Assembly: GCA_020634115.1 (NCBI GenBank)
Contig: JACKCH010000034.1
Coordinates: forward strand, 1-15,213
Source: Anaerolineaceae bacterium
GTDB lineage: Bacteria > Chloroflexota > Anaerolineae > Aggregatilineales > Phototrophicaceae
Length of the DNA: 15,213 nucleotides
Direction: 5' to 3'
Below are positions 1-6,056 of this stretch, piece by piece. Within the stretch, counting starts at the first letter, position 1. Each line of letters starts with the position of its first letter. The position numbers and the translations under genes are program-made. Under the pieces are notes generated by a model. That model was not told the origin of the DNA. It saw nothing but the letters and a program-made list of their open reading frames with translations, and ran no database searches.

Positions 1-35
1 CCCACCCCGAATCCGCTGTCACAGTTTGCGGGCGC

Positions 36-48
36 TGGTGGTACAATT
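36..48 (+). promoter_or_regulatory. Putative promoter of lspA (-10 element)
   Basis: The sequence TGGTGGTACAATT contains a TACAAT hexamer at 42-47, 34 bases before the preferred lspA ATG. No good -35 hexamer is visible at the usual distance. The same GGTACAAT string occurs before two other genes in this window (3016 and 8429), which supports it being a real promoter. Bases 1-35 show no gene. Confidence 0.5.
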
Positions 49-81
49 CCCCGGTCTGTTGACTGAGTGTTAGGAAACCCC

Positions 82-630
82 ATGCGCCCTGCTCTGCGCC
101 GCTGGCTGTTGTTAGGCATCCTGATTACCCTGGTGGTGGCCGTTGACCAGGTGACTAAACATTGGGTGGTGGATCACCTCGTTTTAGGACAGGCAATCCA
201 GCCGATTCCAGCCATCAGCGATCTGTTTGAGATCGTCCGCAGCCACAATGCTGGGGCGGCCTTCGGTTTCCTGCCCCAGGCGGGCGATATTTTCCTGGTG
301 GTCGCCATCCTCGCGGTCATCGGCATGATCTTCTTCTATCCGCGTATCCCGGATGGTGCCCGTATCACCCGCATCGCTACCGGGCTGGTGGTCGGCGGGG
401 CGCTCGGCAACGCGCTGGATAGACTGCAATACGGCAGCGTGATTGACTTCATCCATTATCAAATTCCCGGCGTCATCAGCAACGTGTCGAATCTGGCCGA
501 CCATGCCATCGTGTTCGGCGTCCTGCTCATCTTCCTCGAAAGCTGGCGGTTAGACCGTGAGAAAGGGTCTGACACCCCCACAGCGGACACACCGCAAACG
601 GACGACTCCACGCCGTCCCCGCAAGCCTGA
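82..630 (+). CDS. lspA: Lipoprotein signal peptidase (signal peptidase II)
   Basis: Aspartyl membrane peptidase that cuts the signal peptide from diacylglyceryl-prolipoproteins in the cytoplasmic membrane. Counted from the ATG at 82 the protein has 182 residues, slightly longer than the usual 150-170. It has four hydrophobic segments (about 8-25, 56-62 with 70-88, 95-110, 138-153) and all family motifs: DQVTK with D22, the NAGAAFGF loop at about 56-63, GNALDR with N110 and catalytic D113, and NLADHAI with catalytic D140. The C-terminal 25 residues form a hydrophilic Thr/Pro/Asp-rich tail. A GTG at 67 is in frame, but AGGA at 72-75 lies six bases before ATG 82, so I chose 82. It appears to be a single-gene unit. 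Family assignment is secure. Confidence 0.95.
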   Translation: MRPALRRWLLLGILITLVVAVDQVTKHWVVDHLVLGQAIQPIPAISDLFEIVRSHNAGAAFGFLPQAGDIFLVVAILAVIGMIFFYPRIPDGARITRIATGLVVGGALGNALDRLQYGSVIDFIHYQIPGVISNVSNLADHAIVFGVLLIFLESWRLDREKGSDTPTADTPQTDDSTPSPQA

Positions 631-667
631 ACTCGATTTGTCGCGTGTGTGAAGCCGCCGAGGACTT

Positions 668-696
668 TTTCATCTTTGGTTCACTGGTGCTATAAT
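668..696 (+). promoter_or_regulatory. Putative promoter of the signalling operon (extended -10)
   Basis: TGCTATAAT (688-696) is a perfect TATAAT with a TGn extension, 44 bases before the receiver gene at 741. A weak -35 candidate is TTTTCA at about 667-672. No strong terminator for lspA is seen between 631 and 690. Confidence 0.65.
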
Positions 697-740
697 GGCA
701 AACAAGATGTGATAGAAAAATCGCCGTAGCAGAGAGGCGC

Positions 741-1118
741 ATGGGCTATATGGGTAAACACCGCATTCTTGTAGTGGAGGACAACCGCGATAACATGACG
801 CTCATGGTAGATGTATTGGCGTCCATGGATTTCGACGTACTCCAGGCAGAAAACGGCCAGCAAGGGGTGGATACCGCTCAGACGGAAAAACCCGACCTGA
901 TCCTGATGGATTTATCGCTGCCGGGTATGGACGGCTGGACAGCCACCAAAGAAATCAAGAAGCGGCCTGACCTGGCGCATATCCCTGTGATCGCACTGAC
1001 AGCCCATGCGATGGTAGGGGATCGTGAGCGGGCGTTGGCTGCCGGGTGTGATGATTACATCTCTAAGCCGATCAATTTGGGTGAACTCACCCGGAAAATC
1101 AACAAACTGCTTGGGTAA
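741..1118 (+). CDS. Single-domain response regulator (CheY/DivK type)
   Basis: Stand-alone receiver of 125 residues, probably a phosphoryl-group shuttle or allosteric switch in the cytoplasm. All receiver landmarks are present: acidic pair E13-D14 in VVEDN, phospho-acceptor D57 in LILMDLSLPGMDGW, switch T87 in ALTAHAM, and K109 in YISKPI. There is no output domain. The spacing of P-G-M-D-G-W and the ALTAHAM segment resemble DivK-like receivers attached to hybrid kinase relays. First gene of a + strand operon with a receiver-cyclase and a histidine kinase, both of which could exchange phosphate with it. The start is uncertain: AGAGAGG at 731-737 is 3 bases from ATG 741 and 12 bases from the in-frame ATG 750. 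Confidence 0.9.
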   Translation: MGYMGKHRILVVEDNRDNMTLMVDVLASMDFDVLQAENGQQGVDTAQTEKPDLILMDLSLPGMDGWTATKEIKKRPDLAHIPVIALTAHAMVGDRERALAAGCDDYISKPINLGELTRKINKLLG

Positions 1119-1151
1119 GCGCGCTCATCATCCGGGATGATGTGGTGCTTA
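1116..1151 (+). promoter_or_regulatory. Hairpin between receiver gene and cyclase gene
   Basis: CATCATCC-G-GGATGATG (1126-1142) is a perfect palindrome. It is framed by TAAGC (1116-1120, including the stop codon of the receiver) and GCTTA (1147-1151), which also pair. The result is a two-part stem with an internal loop. No T-run follows, so it is not a standard intrinsic terminator. It may set relative expression of the two genes by mRNA processing or attenuation, or be a DNA-binding site. The role is inference. Confidence 0.5.
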
Positions 1152-1173
1152 GAACATACAACAGGATATGCTG

Positions 1174-2205
1174 GTGAAAGTACTGATTGCGGATGATAAC
1201 AGCAACAGCCGACAGCTATTAAAAGATATTATTGAAAGTGTGGGCCACCAGACCTTTATTGCGGTGGACGGCCCAACGGCAGTGGAAGCTGCCCAGCAGC
1301 ACATGCCCGACCTGATGATTCTGGATGTGAACATGCCGGGCAAAAATGGTTTTGAAGTCTGCTCCATCCTCAAAAGTGATAAAGAGACGGCGCAAATCCC
1401 GATTTTGATGCTCACTGCCCTGGGCGATGTGGAAAACCGGGTCGCCGGGTTGGGGGCGGGGGCGGACGACTACCTGACCAAGCCCTTCAGCCCGCGTGAA
1501 CTCATCGCCAGGGTAGACGCCCGACTGCGTGCGAAGGCAGAGTCGGACAACCTGCGTGAAACCAAGGAAATCCTGCGCCAGACGTTCGAGCGTTTTGTTT
1601 CCCCGTCGGTGGTGGAACGCCTGTTGCAAGACCCGTCTCAGGTCAAACTTGGCGGGCAGTTCCAGGATGTAACGGTGATGTTTGCCGACCTGCAAGGCTT
1701 TACCTCCATGTCGGAATACGCGCCACCGGAAACACTGTTGAGCGTCCTCAACGCTTATCACGCCCTGGTCGTGGAGCATATCCAGAAAAACCGGGGGACG
1801 GTGGATAAATTCATCGGGGATGGCATCATGGCGCTGTATAACACGCCGATTTTACAGTCTGACCACGCGCTGCTGGCGGTGCGCACGGCGATTGGGATCC
1901 GTAGCGCTTTGCCCGCGTTCCAGGAACAGTTTGACCCAGCGTATCGCCTGAAAATCAACTTCGGCATCCACACCGGTATGGCGGTGGTAGGCAACGTAGG
2001 AACGCAGGCCATCATGGATTTCACCGCAGTCGGAGATACGGTCAATCTGGCCTCACGCCTGCAACAGTTGAGCGATAACGGACAGATTCTCATCAGCGAT
2101 GCGGTCTATAACCGGGTGAGCGACTTCATTCAAGCCCATTCCATCGGTTCGCAAAAGATACGCGGACGGCAGGAGCAGGTGACCGTTTACGAAGTCATGG
2201 AGTAA
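1174..2205 (+). CDS. Receiver-adenylate cyclase fusion (class III, IIIb-like)
   Basis: Cytoplasmic two-domain protein predicted to make cAMP from ATP under control of phosphorylation. Numbered from GTG 1174 (343 aa), residues 1-120 are a receiver with D7-D8, phospho-acceptor D51 (LMILDVNMPG), T81 and K103 (LTKPF). A helical linker follows (about 121-160). The cyclase homology domain (about 165-343) has both metal-binding aspartates, D172 in MFADLQGF and D216 in FIGDG, the adenine-selecting lysine K212, and transition-state N291 and R295 in TVNLASR. The position that is Asp in class IIIa enzymes is Thr284 (FTAVGD), the hallmark of class IIIb cyclases, several of which respond to CO2/bicarbonate. 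All catalytic residues sit in one chain, so a homodimer would be active. Start: AGGA at 1163-1166 is one base from ATG 1168 but seven from GTG 1174, which gives the typical MKVLIADD start. The stop is four bases before the kinase gene. Confidence 0.9.
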   Translation: MKVLIADDNSNSRQLLKDIIESVGHQTFIAVDGPTAVEAAQQHMPDLMILDVNMPGKNGFEVCSILKSDKETAQIPILMLTALGDVENRVAGLGAGADDYLTKPFSPRELIARVDARLRAKAESDNLRETKEILRQTFERFVSPSVVERLLQDPSQVKLGGQFQDVTVMFADLQGFTSMSEYAPPETLLSVLNAYHALVVEHIQKNRGTVDKFIGDGIMALYNTPILQSDHALLAVRTAIGIRSALPAFQEQFDPAYRLKINFGIHTGMAVVGNVGTQAIMDFTAVGDTVNLASRLQQLSDNGQILISDAVYNRVSDFIQAHSIGSQKIRGRQEQVTVYEVME

Positions 2206-2209
2206 CGGG

Positions 2210-2971
2210 ATGGATGCGAAAGATACACCCCATGTCGCCCAGCATATCCTTGGTGACAGTGCGCCAGAAAACATCGAATCAATCATGCTCCTGGTCGGAC
2301 ATGACCTCAGAAGCCCGGTGTCGATCATCGTCAGCGCGTTAGAAGTATTGATTTCTCTGTATGAAGACGACCCAGACATGCGCAGTACGATAGATGTCCT
2401 TGACGGGGCACTGCACGCGGCGTATCGTGAACTCAACCTGATTAACGACCTGCTCGACCTGCGGCGGTTGGAACTGGGCAGCTACCAACTGGAGATGGAA
2501 AAAACAGACCTGGTCACTCTGTTGCGCGATGTCCTCGAAAAAGAAAGTTATGCGATTACCTCTAAGAAGCTAAAAGTCGAAACCAGCCTGCCCGAATCCT
2601 CTCCGATGAACGTCAAAGTAGACACCAAATTGGTGAAACGGATGCTGACGGCCATGCTCGACAATGCGCTCAAATTCACGACCCGCGACGACACGCTGCG
2701 GATTATAGTCCAGCGCGAGGGAAATGAGATTGTCACGCGCTTTGAGGATACCGGGCGGCTGATTCAATCTAAATTTGGCGATTCGATTCTCAAGCACCCA
2801 CCCCGCTGGGAGGAACGCCAGGCAGGGACGCGCACCAGCGTAGGTATGGGGATGCCGTTCATCTACCAGGCGGCGCTGGCTCAGGGTGGGAGTTTTTCGG
2901 CCCGATCAAACGCCGAAACCCTCTGGACGACTTTCCGGTTGGTCTTCCCGGCGGTGGATGAAACCGCCTGA
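2210..2971 (+). CDS. Soluble sensor histidine kinase with degenerate ATP-binding lid
   Basis: 253-residue cytoplasmic kinase, likely the partner of the receivers just upstream. Only about 20 residues precede the H-box (H31 in GHDLRSP), so it has no PAS, GAF, HAMP or membrane segment, and its input must come by partner binding. A DHp helix pair spans 25-90; the catalytic domain follows, with N-box N152 (DNALKF). The G1 box reads EDTGRLI (D180, G182): the second glycine and the proline of the usual DxGxGIP are missing. The G2 box is SVGMGMPF (211-217), and the lid between them is short. ATP binding may therefore be weak or specialised, or the protein may act mainly as a phosphatase. GGAG (2199-2202) overlaps the end of the cyclase gene and lies seven bases before ATG 2210, indicating translational coupling. 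Confidence 0.85.
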   Translation: MDAKDTPHVAQHILGDSAPENIESIMLLVGHDLRSPVSIIVSALEVLISLYEDDPDMRSTIDVLDGALHAAYRELNLINDLLDLRRLELGSYQLEMEKTDLVTLLRDVLEKESYAITSKKLKVETSLPESSPMNVKVDTKLVKRMLTAMLDNALKFTTRDDTLRIIVQREGNEIVTRFEDTGRLIQSKFGDSILKHPPRWEERQAGTRTSVGMGMPFIYQAALAQGGSFSARSNAETLWTTFRLVFPAVDETA

Positions 2972-3012
2972 CCTCACCCGGCGGATTCACCCATCGCCTC
3001 CCGCTAAAAATC

Positions 3013-3021
3013 CGGTACAAT
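3013..3021 (+). promoter_or_regulatory. Putative promoter of aldehyde dehydrogenase gene
   Basis: CGGTACAAT with TACAAT at 3016-3021 lies 43 bases before the ATG at 3065, the same arrangement as at 42 and 8429. No convincing -35 box. A separate promoter would uncouple this gene from the upstream signalling operon, which ends at 2971. Confidence 0.5.
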
Positions 3022-3064
3022 CTAATGCACCTTTTCGACCCGACAAGTACAGGTTGATACACCC

Positions 3065-4528
3065 ATGAGCGATTCACAACCGATTGACGACACCCGTATC
3101 CACAGCATCATCCAGAACGTGATGCGCGAGATCGGTGATGCAGACATCCCGTATGAGTCTGCGCCGCGCCCGGCACGTCCCGCGCCACTTTCCGCCGGGC
3201 CGGGCGATGGTCTGTTCCCTGACCCGGACAGCGCGACGGCAGCGGCTCAGGCTGCCTATGAACAGTTAAACGCGATGCCGTTGGAAGTCCGGCGGCACAT
3301 GGTCGAAGCGATGCGAGCCACCGCGCGGGAACATGCCCAGGTACTGGGACATTTCGCTACCGAAGAAACCGGCATGGGGCGGCCAGAGGATAAGACGCAG
3401 AAAAACCTGCTGGTCGCCAACAAGACTCCTGGCCCGGAATTCCTGGATACGGCGGCCTGGACAGGTGATGATGGTCTGGCGCTGACCGAATACGCGCCGT
3501 ATGGGGTGATCGCTTCGATTACGCCCAGCACCAACCCCACCAGCACGATTATTAACAACAGTATTGGCATGGTGAGCGCCGGAAACGCGGCGGTGTTTAA
3601 CGCCCATCCTTCGGCCAAGCAGTGCAGCGCCTATACCATCCAACTGCTGAACCGGGCGATTCAGAGCGCGGGTGGCCCGCCCAATCTGCTGACGTGCGTG
3701 GTCGAACCGACGATTCAATCGGCGCAGGCGTTGATGACGCATAAACAGGTGCGGCTTTTGGTCGTCACTGGTGGAATCGGTGTAGTACGGCAGGCGATGC
3801 AGAGCGGCAAACGGGCAGTGTGCGCCGGGCCGGGCAATCCCCCGGTGGTGGTGGACGAAACCGCCGACCTGGAACAGGCCGGGCGCGACGTGGTGCGCGG
3901 CGGAAGTTTCGATAATAACCTGGTGTGCGTGACCGAAAAAACGACGATTGCGGTTGAGTCGGTGCTGGATGGACTGGTGGATTCGATGACGCGGCACGGC
4001 GGATACCTGATTACCTCGTGGCAGTTGCGCCGGCTGATGAAGTCCATTTTTGACGAAGATCGTGGTCCCGGCAAACCGGCGGTGATGAATAAAGAGTTCA
4101 TTGGTAAGGATGCCAACGTCCTGTTGAAGGAAATCGGCGTGAATGTCGGGCGCGAAGTCCGGCAGATTGTGGCGGTGGTCGAGCCAGATCACCAGTTGGT
4201 GTGGTCGGAACAGATGATGCCGGTGATGCCGGTAGTACCGATGCCGGATGTCTACGCCGCCGTAGATCTGGCGGTAGCGTCGGAACACGGTTTCCGCCAT
4301 ACCGCCGTGATGCACAGCAAGCACGTAGACCACATGACACACATGGCACGGGCGATGGACTGTTCCATTTTCGTGAAGAATGGCCCCAGCATTACCGGGC
4401 TGGGCTGGCACGGGGAGGGGTTCACCTCGTTCACGATTGCCAGTCCCACCGGGGAAGGCCTGACGACCTGCCGGAGCTTCAGCCGGTTACGCCGTTGTAC
4501 GCTGAAGGATAGTTTCCGCATCGTGTAG
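3065..4528 (+). CDS. CoA-acylating aldehyde dehydrogenase (EutE/PduP type) with encapsulation-like N-terminus
   Basis: Oxidises a short aldehyde to acyl-CoA with NAD+ and CoA. The 487-residue length fits EutE/PduP. Residues 7-24 (DDTRIHSIIQNVMREIG) form an amphipathic helix with I12, I15, I16, V19 and I23 on one face. A Pro/Ala/Gly-rich linker follows (31-50). That layout matches the microcompartment encapsulation peptides of PduP and EutE. The core shows TEYAPYGVIASITPSTNP (141-158), the CAGPGNPP loop (253-260), catalytic C288 in SFDNNLVCVTEK, the GLGWHGEGF segment, and a C-terminal GEGLTTCRSFSRLRRC stretch typical of the family. No shell, cobalamin-lyase or alcohol dehydrogenase gene lies within the window, so the locus is either a satellite or the enzyme works free in the cytoplasm. 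The Shine-Dalgarno is weak. Substrate (acetaldehyde or propionaldehyde) cannot be decided. Confidence 0.9.
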   Translation: MSDSQPIDDTRIHSIIQNVMREIGDADIPYESAPRPARPAPLSAGPGDGLFPDPDSATAAAQAAYEQLNAMPLEVRRHMVEAMRATAREHAQVLGHFATEETGMGRPEDKTQKNLLVANKTPGPEFLDTAAWTGDDGLALTEYAPYGVIASITPSTNPTSTIINNSIGMVSAGNAAVFNAHPSAKQCSAYTIQLLNRAIQSAGGPPNLLTCVVEPTIQSAQALMTHKQVRLLVVTGGIGVVRQAMQSGKRAVCAGPGNPPVVVDETADLEQAGRDVVRGGSFDNNLVCVTEKTTIAVESVLDGLVDSMTRHGGYLITSWQLRRLMKSIFDEDRGPGKPAVMNKEFIGKDANVLLKEIGVNVGREVRQIVAVVEPDHQLVWSEQMMPVMPVVPMPDVYAAVDLAVASEHGFRHTAVMHSKHVDHMTHMARAMDCSIFVKNGPSITGLGWHGEGFTSFTIASPTGEGLTTCRSFSRLRRCTLKDSFRIV

Positions 4529-4586
4529 CGGTTGGGCTGCTGGCTGTTAGCCGCTGGCTACTGGTTTTTGGCTACTGGCTGTTTTG

Positions 4587-4606
4587 CCGCGCCGGGGGCG
4601 GTTTTT
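4587..4606 (+). terminator. Possible intrinsic terminator after the dehydrogenase gene
   Basis: A short GC-only stem (CGCC/GGCG, or CCGC/GCGG in the alternative fold) at 4587-4601 is followed by TTTTT at 4602-4606, about 60 bases after the stop codon. The stem is short (4-5 pairs), so this is a moderate call. Confidence 0.4.
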
Positions 4607-4900
4607 GCCGCCGATTGCCACGAAAAATGGGGTTAGGAACGATACCCCAGGGGAAGAAACGGGGTGTTTTTGCCGCATTGTGGATTTTCGCGGCGATTGC
4701 CGCGATTGCCGCAAGGTGGGTTGTCAGCGGTCAGTTTTCGGTAGTCAACAAATGCAGTGGCAAAGTGTGATCGGTCATCAGTAGTCAGTCTCCGGTGGGT
4801 AAGATAGTCGGTCAGTTCCACGATAGCACAAAACAGGCCGCCAATGGGGAATTTTTGCGCGAAGATTTGTTCAAACATTTGTTTCGTTTGACTACTGGGT

Positions 4901-4944
4901 GTTAGCTACTGGTTGCTGGCTTTTCATAGCAGCTAGTGGCTAAC
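4901..4944. repeat. Imperfect inverted repeat made of two repeat copies
   Basis: GTTAGCTACTGGTTGCT (4901-4917) and AGCAGCTAGTGGCTAAC (4928-4944) are inverted copies agreeing at 14 of 17 positions, with a ten-base loop. Both arms are members of the GGCTACTGG family in this gap, so the hairpin likely arose from head-to-head copies. Confidence 0.55.
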
Positions 4945-4965
4945 CGCTAAAGGCCGTTTGAAGCA

Positions 4966-4991
4966 GTGGGCGTACGCCATGCGCCCCTACG
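4966..4991. repeat. REP-like GC-rich palindromic element
   Basis: The segment contains the perfect palindrome GGCGTACGCC (4969-4978). The wider arms GTGGGCG (4966-4972) and CGCCCCTAC (4982-4990) also pair, with one bulged base. GTAGGGGCG-type palindromes are common as dispersed intergenic elements in several phyla. Only one copy is seen in this window, so dispersal is inferred. Confidence 0.4.
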
Positions 4992-5180
4992 AATCTCGGC
5001 GATTTTGTTGAATTGCTTTCGAGACTTTACTTTAACTGGCGCAGCAGCCTATTTGTTGTGGGCGGGAATAGTGAGGCGTTGCCAGTAGCCAGCGGCCAAT
5101 GGTAGTTAGGGGCATGACGTATCATACCCCTGTGGAAAATGCGTTATCGGCTGTAGGTGAATTGCGGGGTCGGCGTGTGT

Positions 5181-5963
5181 TTAGTACACGTCGTCGCGGC
5201 GGTCATCAAAGACCGGGATACGCTTCCGCACTTCGTCTACCAGGTCCATTTCGATCTCGGCAGTGAGCATCATCGGGGATTCGCCCCCTTCGACAATCAC
5301 CTTACCCCAGGGGTCTACGATTATCGAATGGCCGCCGAACACCTCTTCACCGGTTTCCCCGGCAGCGTTGGTCGCCACCACGTAGCACTGGTTCTCAATC
5401 GCACGGGCGATGAGCAGCGCCCGCCAGTGTTCCACGCGCACCAGCGGCCACTCCGCCGAAATAATCATCATCTTCGCGCCTTCGACGGCATAGCGGCGGA
5501 ACAGTTCCGGGAAGCGGAGATCATAGCAAATCGCCAGCCCGGTATTGCCCCAGGGCAAATCCATCGCGAGTGGCGACCCACCCGATTGCAGCCATTCGTC
5601 TTCGTGCATCAGACCGAACAGGTGCAGCTTACGGTAAACGCCGAGCATCCGGCCATTGGGGGCGAAGAACGCCGAGCTGTTGGTGACGGTCACGCCGCGT
5701 TTTTCCAGTACCGAACCCACCACACTGATTTTGTTCTGCTGTGCCGCCGTCCCCATCTGGACGAACGTACCCCCGTTGAGTTCGGATGCCAGTTCCTTCG
5801 CGTTTTCTGTCGCGTAGCCGGTAGACCACAACTCCGGGAAAACGACCATGTGCGAGCCGCGCCGGGCGGCCTCCGCCACCATACTCACCATGAGGGCGGT
5901 ATTGCGCTTGACATCGCCCAGGGTGATTTGCATTTGTGCGAGACTGATTGAAAGTTTTGCCAC
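5181..5963 (-). CDS. Carbon-nitrogen hydrolase, nitrilase superfamily (Nit2/omega-amidase-like)
   Basis: 260-residue cytoplasmic amidase with the complete Glu-Lys-Cys triad: E44 in VFPELWSTGY, K112 in YRKLHLFG, C146 in LAICYDLRFPEL, plus the supporting glutamate in HEDEW (E121 or E123). The GxxICYDxRFPEL form, the YRKxHLF form and the length resemble omega-amidase/YafV and Nit2 proteins, which hydrolyse alpha-ketoglutaramate or related amides; substrate is not provable from sequence. The start is GTG at 5963: the upstream - strand carries AAAAGGA about eight bases before it. It lies 93 bases downstream of the exported-protein gene on the same strand. No strong promoter was found in the gap (only a TAGAAT on the - strand at 5993-5998, rather close to the start), so co-transcription is plausible though no functional link is evident. 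Confidence 0.9.
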   Translation of the reverse strand: MAKLSISLAQMQITLGDVKRNTALMVSMVAEAARRGSHMVVFPELWSTGYATENAKELASELNGGTFVQMGTAAQQNKISVVGSVLEKRGVTVTNSSAFFAPNGRMLGVYRKLHLFGLMHEDEWLQSGGSPLAMDLPWGNTGLAICYDLRFPELFRRYAVEGAKMMIISAEWPLVRVEHWRALLIARAIENQCYVVATNAAGETGEEVFGGHSIIVDPWGKVIVEGGESPMMLTAEIEMDLVDEVRKRIPVFDDRRDDVY

Positions 5964-6056
5964 CTTTTTCGTCCTTTTAACATTCCAGATTTATTCTATT
6001 TGTCCGTTCCAAACACCACATTGTTTTTACCTGCCTGATCGTCTGTTCGGGCGCTA

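Larger units (their letters stand above)
4529..5180. repeat. Non-coding gap rich in decayed short repeats
   Basis: 652 bases without a credible gene; open frames here lack ribosome sites and recognisable motifs. It is full of imperfect copies of a GGCTACTGG / GGCTGTTAGC unit in both orientations (4536-4580, 4891-4944, 5081-5108). GCCGCTGGCTACTGG at 4550-4564 is matched exactly by its reverse complement at 5082-5096, a 15-base inverted pair bounding the region. Other elements are a perfect 9-base tandem GCGATTGCC (4693-4710) with a near copy at 4611, CGGTCAGTT at 4728 and 4809, and GTAGTCA at 4741 and 4781. It could be a degenerate non-autonomous element or a slippage-derived intergenic repeat family. 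No transposase remnant was recognised. Confidence 0.6.

Noticed and set aside
2964..2985. CCGCC...GGCGG inverted repeat after the soluble kinase gene
   Set aside because: Only five pairs, a ten-base or longer loop and no T-run; too weak to call a terminator.
3266..4411. Long - strand open frame opposite the aldehyde dehydrogenase
   Set aside because: The + strand gene is complete and recognisable; the - strand frame is a His/Arg-rich shadow caused by codon bias.
4633..4878. Open frame of 81 codons on the - strand in the repeat region
   Set aside because: It is built from the local repeats, has no ribosome site and no recognisable motif.
4529..5180. CRISPR-like repeats in the gap
   Set aside because: The repeats are short, uneven in spacing, degenerate and in both orientations, without unique spacers.
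5157..5951. Long + strand open frame opposite the nitrilase-like gene
   Set aside because: The - strand product has a full catalytic triad and family length; the + strand product is His/Arg-rich with no motif, a typical shadow frame.
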